In this document: positions 18,326-27,620 of the stretch, piece by piece | Numbering within the stretch: the stretch's first letter is position 1 | Layout of the letters: each line of letters begins with the position of its first letter | Assembly: GCF_005280255.1 (NCBI RefSeq) | Contig: NZ_CP040018.1 | Location: forward strand, 2,418,001 to 2,482,000 | Direction: 5' to 3' | DNA from: Arthrobacter sp. 24S4-2 | GTDB lineage: Bacteria > Actinomycetota > Actinomycetes > Actinomycetales > Micrococcaceae | DNA: 64,000 nucleotides | Program-made: the position numbers and the translations under genes | Notes under the pieces: generated by a model | Seen by the model: the letters and a program-made list of their open reading frames with translations, nothing else | What the model was told of the DNA's origin: nothing | Databases searched by the model: none

Positions 18326-18358
18326 CGGTCCGCGGAACCGCCCGACCGGTCCGCGGAC
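18326..18358 (+). terminator. Imperfect GC-rich hairpin downstream of the exported GH32 gene
   Basis: CGGTCCGCGGAACCG pairs, with one bulged base, with CGGTCCGCGGAC seven bases later. It sits about 70 bases after the GH32 stop and lacks a T-run. It shares the GTCCGCGGAC core with the hairpin at 12129-12164. Confidence 0.4.
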
Positions 18359-18528
18359 TGCCGGGTCCGGAGTCTCAAAGCGCATGCTCACGCTGACCCT
18401 CCAGCAGTTGCACCGTGATGGTCTCTCAGTAGACACTGTCAATTTGCCTTCCGTCGGGGGAGTGACGCCTGGTTGTGACTTCTCATTGGGTGTTTGCGGC
18501 CACTGTCAGCCGCCGTGCATGGCTCAGC

Positions 18529-18921
18529 TCAATCCGAGGATGCCATCGGTGTCGGCTGGTAGGCGGTAAATTTCCAGTCGCCGCCGTCTTTGGTCCACAC
18601 CGCGAGGGTGCTGTTGTTGAGGATTCTATTGCTGCCATCGACGGTGAGGTGGGCGTTCATCTGTCCAAAGACAAGGGCGGTGTCTCCGACCAGCACAATG
18701 TTGTCCACGGGGTGATCGATGCGGTGGTAGCGGAGGGTGCCCGTGCGGAGCTTGTTCAGGTACGAGTCCAGCGAATCGCGGTTTCCGCCTGTGTGCCCGT
18801 ACACGAGGTCGGCGTGGCACAGGCCTTCGAAAGTGTCGTAGTCCTGGTTAAGGACCGCTGCATACCGCTGGTCTTCGAGGCCCCGGATGAGGGCGTGGTC
18901 AGGGCCGATCGTCTGCGCCAA
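18529..18921 (-). CDS. NTF2-like (SnoaL/DUF4440-type) small protein
   Basis: The 130-residue protein has the cone-shaped NTF2 fold signature: ALIRGLEDQRYAAVLNQDYD at the N-terminus and the strand pattern ALVFGQMNAHLTVDG then LAVWTKDGGDWKFTAYQPTP. Such proteins act as small isomerases or hydrolases or bind ligands; no specific function can be read here. It lies 93 bases downstream of the maleylacetate reductase gene on the same strand, so it is probably the last gene of the resorcinol operon. Confidence 0.75.
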   Translation of the reverse strand: MAQTIGPDHALIRGLEDQRYAAVLNQDYDTFEGLCHADLVYGHTGGNRDSLDSYLNKLRTGTLRYHRIDHPVDNIVLVGDTALVFGQMNAHLTVDGSNRILNNSTLAVWTKDGGDWKFTAYQPTPMASSD

Positions 18922-19014
18922 TGTGTAGGGCTCCTTCGTGGTGTTTCAGGCGGGAAAGGCAGCGGGGCACGCCGTGGGCTTCCCCCGCTGGCCATCAGGT
19001 GTGATTGTGATGAG

Positions 19015-20079
19015 TTAGAACGTGACGGGGTCGCCGTTCAGGGCCGCGGTGAGTAGGCGGCGGATGCTGTCGCCCGTGATTTCGCGAGGGTTGGCGTAGG
19101 GATTGCGGGTTGCGAGATCGACGGCCGTTTCGACATTCTCTTCGGTCAGCCCGAGTTCGCGCAGCGAGGCGGGGGCGCCGAGCTCGAGGCTGAGTTCGCG
19201 CAAGTAGGCGGCCGGGTCTGCGGCTCCGGTGGCCCGCCGGAGCGCTTCAACGGCGGCAGGGACTGCCGGGGCGTTGTAGGCAAGGGCGTACGGGAGGACG
19301 ACGGTGTGGGTTTCGGCGTGGGGGAGGTTGAATGCGCCGCCCAGCGTGTGGCAGAGCTTGTGGTGCAAGGACATGGTCGTGGCGCCCAGGGTTGCCCCGC
19401 AGAGCCAGGCGCCGTAGAGCGCGTCGCTGCGGTGTTCGATGTTTTGGGGGTCATCAACGATGTTGGGCAGTGCGGTGATGAGGGCGCGGATTCCTTCTTC
19501 GGCCATCAGGGAGATGATTGGGGAGCCGTCGGGGGCGTAGAGGGCCTCGACGGCGTGGGCGATCGCGTTGAATCCGCTGGTGACGGACATGCCGACCGGC
19601 AGGGAGAGGGTCAGTTCCGGGTCGTAGATGACGCTGGTGGGCAGGACCCTCGGGTCCTTTCCGGTTTTCTTTACGCCGTCGGCTGTCAGTCCCCAGACCG
19701 GCGTCATTTCAGAACCCGCGTAGGTGGTGGGCAGGGCGATGATCGGGGTGCCGTATTCAAGGGCGATGGCTTTGCCCAGGCCGGTGGTGGAGCCGCCGCC
19801 GACGGCGATGCAGCCGTCGGCCCCGGCTTCGGTGGCGAAGCGCTGGGCGTCCCGGGCAGTCTCGATGGGGACGTGCATTTCGGCCTTGGCGTAGACACCG
19901 ACGCTGAGATCGCCGAGGGAATCGGAGATCTCCTGGGCGAGATCCGTCTGGAATCCGGTAGCGAGGACGAGGACCCTCTTGAGGCCCAGTTTGTTGACTT
20001 CATCGGCCAGCTTGGACCTGTAGCCGGCGCCGAAGCTGACGCGCATCGGCAGTGCTTCATAGAAAAACGGGATGGACAT
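19015..20079 (-). CDS. Maleylacetate reductase
   Basis: The 354-residue protein belongs to the iron-containing alcohol dehydrogenase superfamily, maleylacetate reductase branch. It has AVGGGSTTGLGKAIAL for NAD(P)H binding, LPTTYAGSEMTPVWG, and the metal/active-site region around HAVEALYAPD and HHKLCHTLGGAFNLPHAETH. It reduces maleylacetate, the product of hydroxyquinol ring cleavage, to 3-oxoadipate. It starts 11 bases after the dioxygenase gene with GGAGAG in between, so the two are co-expressed. Confidence 0.9.
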   Translation of the reverse strand: MSIPFFYEALPMRVSFGAGYRSKLADEVNKLGLKRVLVLATGFQTDLAQEISDSLGDLSVGVYAKAEMHVPIETARDAQRFATEAGADGCIAVGGGSTTGLGKAIALEYGTPIIALPTTYAGSEMTPVWGLTADGVKKTGKDPRVLPTSVIYDPELTLSLPVGMSVTSGFNAIAHAVEALYAPDGSPIISLMAEEGIRALITALPNIVDDPQNIEHRSDALYGAWLCGATLGATTMSLHHKLCHTLGGAFNLPHAETHTVVLPYALAYNAPAVPAAVEALRRATGAADPAAYLRELSLELGAPASLRELGLTEENVETAVDLATRNPYANPREITGDSIRRLLTAALNGDPVTF

Positions 20080-20090
20080 GGCGGTCTCTC

Positions 20091-20960
20091 CTAAAACTCG
20101 GGGTGCAGGACAATGTCGAAGCGGCCGTGTCGGAACGGGCTTGGAATGCCGTGCCGTGCGGCATCTTCCGGGTCCGGATTCTCGGTGAAGTCCTTGACCA
20201 GGGACCCCTTGACGGCGAACACGGCATCAGAGTCGATGTAATCGCTGCCGCCGATGAAAATGTGAGTAGTCAGTTCCCGGTAGCCCGGCGCTGTGACGAG
20301 GAAGTGGATGTGGGCGGGACGGTAGGGATGGCGGTCGGTCGCCCTCAGCAGTTCGCCGACGGGTCCGTCGGTGGGGATCGGGTAGTACATCGGGACGACG
20401 CTGCGGAAGTGGAAGCGGCCCTCTGGGTCTGAGCGAAGCAGTGCCCGGCCGTTGCCGACGCTTTGGATGCCCGGCTGCTGGACGTCGTAGAAGCCCTTGG
20501 TGTCCGCCTGCCAGATGTCAATCTTGGCGTCCGGGATGGGCGTCCCGTCGATGGAGATGATGCGGCCGCTGACTACGCAGCGCGGACCTTCACTTTCGGG
20601 GGAGACGTCGTCGCCGAGTTCACGGGCCGGGGATTCGACCATGTGGAAGGGGCCGAGGACGGTCGAGTCTGTCGCCTCGGGGGTTTCCTGCCCGTTGATG
20701 GTCTCAACGAGCATGGAGACGCCGAGGACGTCGGAGAGAAGGATGAATTCCTGCCGCACGTCGGTGCAGGTCTTTCCGGTCCTGGTCAGGAAGTCGATGG
20801 CCTGTTCCCACTCCTGGATGGAAGGGGCTATGTCTTGGACGAAGGCGTGCAGGTGTGCGGTCAGGCTGCCCAGGATCTGTTTGAGTCTCTCGTCCGGGGT
20901 GGTGGAGAAGCTTTGCAGCACTTCCGAGGTGAGGGTATCGGCGTCAACGTTCGTTGCCAT
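20091..20960 (-). CDS. Hydroxyquinol 1,2-dioxygenase (intradiol)
   Basis: The 289-residue protein has the N-terminal helical dimerisation domain of catechol-type intradiol dioxygenases, ending in STVLGPFHMVESP, followed by the beta-sandwich catalytic domain. The Fe(III) ligands are visible as Tyr in ADTKGFYDVQ, Tyr in YRPAHIHF and the two His of AHIHF. Length and the absence of chlorocatechol/catechol-specific features fit hydroxyquinol (benzene-1,2,4-triol) cleavage to maleylacetate, consistent with the maleylacetate reductase gene directly behind it. Confidence 0.88.
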   Translation of the reverse strand: MATNVDADTLTSEVLQSFSTTPDERLKQILGSLTAHLHAFVQDIAPSIQEWEQAIDFLTRTGKTCTDVRQEFILLSDVLGVSMLVETINGQETPEATDSTVLGPFHMVESPARELGDDVSPESEGPRCVVSGRIISIDGTPIPDAKIDIWQADTKGFYDVQQPGIQSVGNGRALLRSDPEGRFHFRSVVPMYYPIPTDGPVGELLRATDRHPYRPAHIHFLVTAPGYRELTTHIFIGGSDYIDSDAVFAVKGSLVKDFTENPDPEDAARHGIPSPFRHGRFDIVLHPEF

Positions 20961-21083
20961 GGTCTCGTCTTCCTGAATGGGTGTTAGCGGGGAGGGTGAT
21001 TGTCGGGGAATTCTTAGGTCGTACGTCCAGGAGACATCGACGGGGCCTTAGCGACGAGTCCCCTCCGGGTTGCAAGGCCGGCA

Positions 21084-21113
21084 CCGGCTGCACCCTGATG
21101 CTAGTGCAGCCGG
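21084..21113 (-). terminator. Hairpin between decarboxylase and dioxygenase genes
   Basis: CCGGCTGCAC (21084-21093) and GTGCAGCCGG (21104-21113) form a perfect 10-bp stem with a 10-base loop, 14 bases after the decarboxylase stop. It has no T-run, so it may be a partial terminator or stabiliser in the 167-base gap before the dioxygenase. Confidence 0.5.
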
Positions 21114-21127
21114 ATGGCCCAGTCCGG

Positions 21128-22132
21128 CTAGCGTGAAGCCGTAGCCAGCCCCGGTACAGCGGCCGCCGGTTCTTCTAGGCGCAGCAGTTTTTCGGCGTTG
21201 CGGAAACTGATCTTCTCCCGGTCCGATTCGCTGATGGGTGCGTTGTCGAGGAATTTGGCGGCCTCTTCGATCGTCTCGAACGGGTAATCGGTTCCGAAGA
21301 GGATGTGTTCAGCGCCGACGGCGAGGATTGCGCAAAGCAGGGGCGCGGGCGAACACACGCCGCTGGTCGTGATGTAGAGGTTGTCCCGAAGGTATTCGGA
21401 TGGTTTGCCCTTGGCCAGTTCGATGCCGTGGTGGTTGTGGAAGTCCCATCTGGAATCCAGCCGCCAAAGGGCATAGGGGAGTCCTTCGCCCATGTGGCCC
21501 AGGAGGAGCTTGGCCTTGGGGAAGTCATCGAAAACTCCGCCGAATATCAAACGGAGGGCATGGGTTGAGGTGTCGATGCCCCAGCTCCACATGGGGCCGA
21601 CGAGTTCCGGGTGACCGTCCAGCACGTGGGCGGTGTCCACACCGTTGGCCGGGTGCAGATACAGCGGCACGTCGAGGCCTTCGGCGATCTCCCAGACGAC
21701 GCGGAGCTTCGGGTCATCCAGATACATGCCGTTGGTGTGGGCGTTCACGAGCGCGCCCTTCATGCCGAGTTCGGTGACCGCGCGTTCGAGTTCCTTGGCT
21801 GCTGCCTGCGGGTCCTGCAGGGGAAGGGCTGCGAAGCCGGAGAATCGTGTGGGGCGTTCGGCCATGATTCCGGCGAGGAAGTCGTTCACGGTTTTGGTCT
21901 TGGCGATCGCTGTGGTCGGGTCCTGCTCGGCCTGGATGCCGGGGGAGTTCAGGGAAAGGACTTCCATGTCGATTCCGTGCAGGTCCATCTCCGGAAGCCG
22001 TTCTTCGGTGAAGTCGAGCAGGCGCCTGGAGGCGTCCGCCCAGGCCTGGGGCTGGGCGATGGAGCTGGTGCTGCTTCCGTATCCGACGAGGTCCGGGGTG
22101 ACGAAGTGTTCTTCGAGGGCAATCTTTTTCAA
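21128..22132 (-). CDS. Gamma-resorcylate (2,6-dihydroxybenzoate) decarboxylase, amidohydrolase-2 family
   Basis: The 334-residue protein starts at TTG 22132, since AGGAG lies six bases upstream and homologues begin (M)KKIALEEHF; an ATG at 22183 is in frame but has no such site. Metal ligands of the amidohydrolase-2 decarboxylases are visible: Glu and His in ALEEHF, His in YLHPANG, His in LLGHMGEGLPYALWR and Asp in FGTDYPFE. The pattern matches gamma-resorcylate decarboxylases well. It converts the acid to resorcinol, feeding the adjacent hydroxylase and hydroxyquinol dioxygenase. Related acids such as 2,3-dihydroxybenzoate remain possible substrates. Confidence 0.82.
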   Translation of the reverse strand: MKKIALEEHFVTPDLVGYGSSTSSIAQPQAWADASRRLLDFTEERLPEMDLHGIDMEVLSLNSPGIQAEQDPTTAIAKTKTVNDFLAGIMAERPTRFSGFAALPLQDPQAAAKELERAVTELGMKGALVNAHTNGMYLDDPKLRVVWEIAEGLDVPLYLHPANGVDTAHVLDGHPELVGPMWSWGIDTSTHALRLIFGGVFDDFPKAKLLLGHMGEGLPYALWRLDSRWDFHNHHGIELAKGKPSEYLRDNLYITTSGVCSPAPLLCAILAVGAEHILFGTDYPFETIEEAAKFLDNAPISESDREKISFRNAEKLLRLEEPAAAVPGLATASR

Positions 22133-22173
22133 AACGATCTCCTTTGGCCGCGAAATCAATTCACCAATATGCA

Positions 22174-22202
22174 TTGACTTCACTAATAATGAATCCTACG
22201 CT
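22174..22202 (+). promoter_or_regulatory. Predicted promoter of the resorcinol hydroxylase gene
   Basis: TTGACT (22174-22179), a 17-base spacer and TACGCT (22197-22202) form a sigma-70-like promoter in the divergent gap between the decarboxylase and hydroxylase genes. The AT-rich stretch around it (CACTAATAATGAAT) is the obvious place for a regulator such as the nearby IclR protein to bind. Confidence 0.5.
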
Positions 22203-22249
22203 GGCATTGTGTCAAGGATCACAGGAGTGGTCCATTTCAAGACCTGAGG

Positions 22250-23796
22250 ATGACGATGGAAACTTTTGATGTTGCCGTAGTGGGTTACGGCCCTGTAGGC
22301 ATGGCCACGGCAGCGCTGCTGGGCCAGGCCGGCCACAAGGTTGTGGTGTTGGAAAGGTACGCGGGGCTCTACAACCTGCCCCGGGCGGCCATTTTCGATG
22401 ACGAGACGATGCGGACCTTCGCCCGGCTGGGAATCGCTGAGGCAATGCTGCCCAAGATCAATGCCCAGCGGAACTACGAGTGGCGCAACGCCGCCGGCGA
22501 TCTGCTGATTGAGCACGAGTTTGCACTGAAGGGGCCTCGGGGTGGGCGGAGTGGTACATGATGTATCAGCCTGACCTCGAAGAGGAGCTGGACCGTCTGT
22601 GCCGCTCCATGTCGAACGTCACCGTGCGGTTCAATGCCCCCGTCGAGGGTTATGAGGAATCCGCTGACGGCGTGGACGTGAAGGTCCCGGACGGTGCCGT
22701 GCGGGCCTCCTACGTGGTGGCCTGCGACGGCGGAAACGGTTTCACCCGCGGCTGGATGGGCTCGGAGTTGGAAGACTTCGGGTTTTCCGAGCCGTGGCTG
22801 GTCTGCGACTTCCGGCTCACCGGTGACGTCGACGTTCCGCTCGCACGCCAGGTCTGCGATCCGAAGCAGCCGCAGTCCATCATTTCACTCGGCCCTGAAC
22901 ACCACCGCTTCAGCTTCATGCTCGACTCCGAAGAAGCATTCCTCACTGAACGCGACCCGGACCGGGTCTGGGCACGCGTCAACGACTACCTGTCCCCGGA
23001 CCAGGCGGAACTCATCCGCGTGGCCACGTACACCTTCCGTTCCCTGATCGCGCACCCGTGGCGGCAGGGAAGGATCGTCCTGGCAGGCGACGCGGCACAT
23101 CAGATGCCGCCGTTCCTCGGACAGGGAATGTGTTCCGGTATCCGCGACGCGCAGAACCTGGCCTTCAAACTCGAGCTCTTACTCGCAGGCAGGGCGGGGG
23201 AGAATATCCTTGACACCTACCAAAGCGAGCGGGAACCCCATGTGGCGGCCGTCGTGCACAAGGGCATCGAACTCGGCAAGGTCCAGACCATGCGCGATCC
23301 CGAGAAGGCCCGGCAGCGAGACGAGCAGTACATCGCAAACCGCCGGAACAACCTGAAGCCCGAGAAACTGAAATTCCCCGGGCTGGGCCCGGGATTCATC
23401 GCCCCCATGTCCCATCCGGCCAACGGCCGCCTCTTCATCCAGGACGAGGTCCGCACCGGGACGGCATCCGGGCGGTTCGACGAAATCTTCGGATACGGCT
23501 TCAAACTGCTCTGCCACGGCTCCTGGTACCGGGAGACCCACCCGTCATCCGCCGACATCTCCGCCGACGTCGTCGTCGTCGATCCAGAGACCGGACAGAT
23601 CAGCGGCTCGTTCACGGATGTCAACGGCAGCTACCTGAACTGGTTCGGGAACAACGGCTGTTCCGCTGTTCTTGTCCGTCCCGATTTCTACGTCTACGGA
23701 GCCGCGGGAACGCGCCTTGAGTACGGTTCACTCCTCCGCGACTACCACAACGCCTGCTCAACGGTGAGCAGCACTACAGCACCAATTGGAGTGTAG
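22250..23796 (+). pseudogene. Flavin-dependent aromatic hydroxylase (probable resorcinol hydroxylase, MhpA-like), one-base frameshift
   Basis: This is a group A FAD monooxygenase. The first frame carries the dinucleotide-binding motif VGYGPVGMATAALLGQ; the second has VVACDGGNGFTRGWM and the FAD-ribityl motif GDAAHQMPPFLGQGM. The frames break near 22531: GGGCCTCGGGGTGG reads PRGGRSGT-stop, whereas restoring one T (CCTTCGGGG) gives PSGWAEWYMMYQPD and joins them. ATG 22256 is better spaced from GAGGA than ATG 22250. Context (decarboxylase, hydroxyquinol dioxygenase) points to hydroxylation of resorcinol to hydroxyquinol. If the frameshift is real, the pathway is blocked at this step. Confidence 0.8.
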
Positions 23797-23800
23797 GCCC

Positions 23801-25150
23801 ATGTCAACAACACACACGACGGTCGGACAACGGCACGTCCGGGCCATCACGGAACGGTCCCTTCTGGCCATCGCCTTCGTGATCGCCGCGCTCGAAGGCT
23901 ACGACCTGGCAGTCTACGGCGTGTCCGTCCCTGCCCTGCTGGCCGACGCTTCACTGCACGTAGACAAAGCCTCCGCAGGAGTGCTGGGCTCAGTCGTCGG
24001 GGCAGGCATGCTCATCGGAGCCGGCCTGGCCGGCGCCATGATGCGCCGGATCGGAGCCCTTCGGCTGATCCTGGCCAGCTGCATCATTTTCTCCGCCGGC
24101 ATGGTGATCTCCGCATCGGCACAGAATGTGGCCCTCTTCGGGGCCGGCCGCGCACTTGTCGGTCTCGGCCTCGGCGTCGTCCTGCCCACGCTGCTTGCCT
24201 ATGTAGCAGACCTGTCCGTCCCCACCCACCGCAACCGAAACACCGGCATCGTCATGGCCGGCTATGCCGCCGGCGGCCTGGCAGCGCCCCTGCTCGGAGC
24301 CGTCATGCTTCCGGGCGTCTCGTACCGTTGGCTCTACCTCATCGGGGTGCTCCCGGTCCTTATTATCCTGCCCTTCGCCTGGAAACTGCTGCCGGTCCCG
24401 CCGGTCCACCTCCTCCGAACCGGCAAAATTGAGGACGCACACCGACTCAGCGAGTCCATGGGCCTGCCCGTGCCGGTACTGACCGTCGCCGGAAAGCGGC
24501 ACCTCGCCGGCATCGGCCCGCTCTTTTCTCCCGGAGTCGCCACCGCAACCCTGCTCTTCTGGGTGATGACATTCTGCGGCCTCCTGCTGGTCTTCGGCAT
24601 CACCGCCTGGCTTCCAACGATGCTGCAGGCCAGCGGCTACTCCCTGGGATCGGCCCTGCTGCAAACCGCCGCCATGTGGGTCGGCGTCGGCGTCGGCGTC
24701 GTGATCGGCGGCCGGATCGCCGACGCCATAGGAGCCAAACCGGTGGTCATCGTGGCATTCCTGACCGGTGCCGTCAGCCTGATCGTCATGAGCCTGAACC
24801 CCAACGTGATCGTACTGTTCATCTTCATGTTCCTCAGCGGAGTGGGCTTCATCGGCTCCCAGATCCTCGTCAACGGCTTCATCCTGACCCGCTACCCCGA
24901 TGACATCCGCGGAAGCGGACTTGCCTGGGCGCTCTCCTTCGGACGCCTCGGCGCCATCGTCGGACCCTCCCTCGGCGCCTGGGTCATGACCTCAGGACTC
25001 TCCCTCGAATGGAACTTCTACGCCTTCGCCATCCCGGCAGTCCTCGGAGCCATAGCCTCAATGCTCGTACCCCAAGTGAGGGTGAAGACCATTACACTAC
25101 CCGCAGCGACGAATGCGCCCCGGACCGGAATCCCGGAGCCGGAAGCCTAG
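23801..25150 (+). CDS. MFS aromatic acid transporter (AAHS family)
   Basis: The ~449-residue protein has twelve hydrophobic segments and the AAHS-type first-helix motif AALEGYDLAVYGVSVPALL, with the conserved Asp, plus GAMMRRIGALR in the loop after helix 2. AAHS members import benzoates as the anion with protons. Starting five bases after the hydroxylase stop, it most likely imports gamma-resorcylate or a related hydroxybenzoate. Confidence 0.87.
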   Translation: MSTTHTTVGQRHVRAITERSLLAIAFVIAALEGYDLAVYGVSVPALLADASLHVDKASAGVLGSVVGAGMLIGAGLAGAMMRRIGALRLILASCIIFSAGMVISASAQNVALFGAGRALVGLGLGVVLPTLLAYVADLSVPTHRNRNTGIVMAGYAAGGLAAPLLGAVMLPGVSYRWLYLIGVLPVLIILPFAWKLLPVPPVHLLRTGKIEDAHRLSESMGLPVPVLTVAGKRHLAGIGPLFSPGVATATLLFWVMTFCGLLLVFGITAWLPTMLQASGYSLGSALLQTAAMWVGVGVGVVIGGRIADAIGAKPVVIVAFLTGAVSLIVMSLNPNVIVLFIFMFLSGVGFIGSQILVNGFILTRYPDDIRGSGLAWALSFGRLGAIVGPSLGAWVMTSGLSLEWNFYAFAIPAVLGAIASMLVPQVRVKTITLPAATNAPRTGIPEPEA

Positions 25151-25273
25151 GATCCACTCAAGGGCACACCCCGCCAAGTACACTGGCTGCACCCCATTCG
25201 GACATCACCCACTGGGGTGTGGCCAGTAGCGCATCGGGTGCCGAGGCGAAAAGACAAAAGGAAGTGACCTGAT

Positions 25274-26071
25274 TTGAGCGACTTGGACCAGGAGTCAGCC
25301 TCCGAGCGTCAAGGTATACAGTCCGTGGAGCTGGCAATGCGGGTACTGCAGGCCCTCGAGGCTGGCGGCGGCCCGATGTCGTTGTCCGAGATTGCCGAGG
25401 GCAGCGGCTTCCAGCCCAACAAGGCCCATCGGTACCTGGTCAGCCTCGTCCGCTCCGGGCTGGCTTCCCAGTCTCCGAAGACGGGCAGGTACGACTTCGG
25501 GCCGGCCATGCGGCGGCTTGGCGCCGAGTCCCTGCGCCGGACAAACGAAGTCTCCGTGGCCTCGGACTATGCAATGCGGCTGCGGGACGCGTGCGGGCAT
25601 TCCGTCAACCTCTCAGTTTGGGGTGAGGACGGGCCGGTGGTCGTCCGCTGGGACTACGGCGCCCACGTACTCCCGTTTAATGTCCGGGTAGGTGCAAAAC
25701 TTCCTATGCTGACTTCCTCCGGCGGACTTGTATTTCTCGCTTACCTGCCCGAATCCATGTCCGCCGCTGCCTTGACGGCTGACCGGGCACGATTCAGGGC
25801 CGAGGCATACTCGGACGCTGACATTAGCCGGAAGCGCAGCGAAGTCCTTGCCGCAGGCTACGCGATCACATCAGGGGGGATCATCCCCGGCATCTCCTCG
25901 ATCTCGGCCCCCGTCTTTTCCTCAGTGGACTCGCTGCCCCTCGCCATCACCGTCGTCTTTCCGGCCGAAGAAGTGGACAAAGGCGAGATGGACAAGGTGA
26001 CAGCTGCCCTCCTCGAAACCACACGGACAATCTCCAGCGAGTTGGGCGTTTCCACCGACAAAGCATCGTGA
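25274..26071 (+). CDS. IclR-family transcriptional regulator
   Basis: The 265-residue protein has the IclR winged helix (QSVELAMRVLQALEAGGGPM, EIAEGSGFQPNKAHRYLVSL) and the effector-binding domain ending in ISSISAPVFSSVDSLPLAIT. The start is TTG 25274 with GGAAGTGA upstream. IclR proteins often control protocatechuate, gentisate or resorcylate genes. Sited at the end of this cluster, it is the likely regulator of the divergent promoter near 22.2 kb. Confidence 0.87.
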   Translation: MSDLDQESASERQGIQSVELAMRVLQALEAGGGPMSLSEIAEGSGFQPNKAHRYLVSLVRSGLASQSPKTGRYDFGPAMRRLGAESLRRTNEVSVASDYAMRLRDACGHSVNLSVWGEDGPVVVRWDYGAHVLPFNVRVGAKLPMLTSSGGLVFLAYLPESMSAAALTADRARFRAEAYSDADISRKRSEVLAAGYAITSGGIIPGISSISAPVFSSVDSLPLAITVVFPAEEVDKGEMDKVTAALLETTRTISSELGVSTDKAS

Positions 26072-26201
26072 AGGCCGCCCTATACGGTCAGGACGTGGCG
26101 CGACATCTATTGGTGCTTCCTTTTCAGTGTCGGCGTCCGTCGTTGACATGATGCGACGAGCAGCAGGTGAGCTTTGCCGGTTGGGGTGTGACAGGCCAGA
26201 C

Positions 26202-26485
26202 TCAGGCGGACTGCGCGAGCGGGGTGTGCATCATCCAACCTGGAAGGCCGCTTAGCCCATCTCCAAGCACGTCACCGGAGAAAGCGATACCTCCGAGCAA
26301 AACAGCATCGGTACCGATAATTGCCTGTACCGATAATTGCCTGTCGAATTTCCACCCGGTGCCCGGTCGTTCGGAGACTTCTCATCTCGACAGAGGCTCG
26401 AACGCTCTCGAAACGCAGCGGGCCGGCCTGGGCAAGGCGGCCGCCGATGGCGACAACGCTGGGAGCGATGACCTTGGCCGTGTTG
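26202..26485 (-). pseudogene. ROK-family protein C-terminal remnant with a 16-bp tandem duplication
   Basis: The minus strand reads VIAPSVVAIGGRLAQAGPL and RFESVRASVEMRSLRTTGH, the C-terminal region of ROK kinases/regulators. It then shifts frame inside a tandem duplication at 26311-26342. Deleting one 16-base copy restores QAIIGTDAVLLGGIAFSGDV and a natural end at 26202. The N-terminal ~300 residues are missing, replaced at about 26485 by part of a binding-protein gene. Confidence 0.65.
26311..26342. repeat. 16-bp perfect tandem duplication
   Basis: GTACCGATAATTGCCT occurs twice head to tail (26311-26326 and 26327-26342). It disrupts the ROK reading frame and is likely a replication-slippage event in DNA no longer under selection. 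Confidence 0.9.
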
Positions 26486-26720
26486 GCCAATTCGGGGTGG
26501 ATCTTTCCGTCTCGGTCAAATAGCAGAAGTCCCTGCCAGTTGACTGCGCTGCGGGTCAACACCATCCCCGCAGCCTCAGCCTGCTTTCCGGTTTTGGGAT
26601 CCAGCGTCGCCGCGTCCACCTGCCCGGAGACGAGGGCGTTAGTGCGCGCCGTGACGTCGTTCAACACTTTGATGGTTACCTTGTCGAACTTCTGCGGGTC
26701 AGGGTTCCGATAGCCTTCCG
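26486..26720 (-). pseudogene. Peptide-type ABC solute-binding protein internal remnant
   Basis: The minus strand encodes PDPQKFDKVTIKVLNDVTAR, TNALVSGQVDAATLDPKTGK and NWQGLLLFDRDGKIHPELAN. This is an internal stretch of an SBP_bac_5 family protein, roughly residues 200-280 of ~550. It is joined without a gap to a ROK fragment on one side and a P-type ATPase fragment on the other. Confidence 0.65.
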
Positions 26721-27620
26721 GGCGGAAGAGAAGGGGACGACAGCGGTTGGGGCCCGCTTGCCGTTGAAGGCGAAGGTGCCTGCCAGGCAGCGGGCGGTGG
26801 CGTTGGCATGGGGGTCGGCGCCGAACCATCCCAGCGCCTCCCTCCAGCCTGGCGGATAGGACCTGCCGGCAGCGTGCACACCGTCGAAAACCATCCTGCC
26901 CTCGGTCAGGGTCCCGGTCTTATCGACGCATAAAACGTCCACACGGTCCAGGCCCACCACAGCCGCCAGTTCCTGCACCAGCACATCTTGGCGGGCAAGC
27001 CGAACGCCCCCGACCGCAAATGCAACACTGGTCATAAGCATCAGGCCCAAGGGAACCATCGCGATGGCCCCCGCCACCGTTCCAACGAGCGCCTACACCC
27101 AGGCCCCGGTACTGAAGCCACGTCCCAGCCGTCTTTCGCCTGCATCTGGCCATTGGTGACGATCGCGCCGACAGGAAGGAGCGCCCAGCTGATCCATCGA
27201 AGGACGCGGTCAATCCCGTTTGCGTATCTCCGAATTAACCAGTGGGAATCGTTTGGCTTCAGCCGTGAGCTGGCTGGCATAGGAGCCGGATCCCACGCCA
27301 ACTACCCGCGCCACGCCTTGCCCGGCGGTGATGGTGGACCTCGACCGCACGGTCGAGCCCCTGGCCTTGCCCGCGGGATCAGACTCACCGGTAAGGAGGG
27401 CTTCGTCAATTTCCAGCCGATCTCCGCCGATGATTACGGCGTCTGCCACGACCTGGTCTCCGGCCTGGAGCACCGTGACCTCGTCCAAGACGACATCGGA
27501 AACTGCAACTTCCTGGACGTGGCCTTCACGGAGCACCCTTGCCCGCGGGGCATCAAGAACGGCCAGCCGGTCCAGCAACCTCTTGGCGCGGTACTCCTGG
27601 ACCACGCCGATGACGGCGTT
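26720..27620 (-). pseudogene. P-type cation ATPase remnant with at least two frameshifts
   Basis: Three minus-strand frames together give part of an HAD-type P-type ATPase. The actuator-domain region includes AVIGVVQEYRAKRLLDRLAV and EALLTGESDP (27210-27620). A membrane segment RRYANGIDRVLRWISWALLP (around 27110-27230) follows. A third piece runs from AIAMVPLGLMLMTSVAFAVG to the phosphorylation motif DVLCVDKTGTLTEG (26720-27077). Frames break near 27226 and near 27100. The N-terminus and most of the nucleotide-binding and C-terminal membrane domains are missing. Confidence 0.75.
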
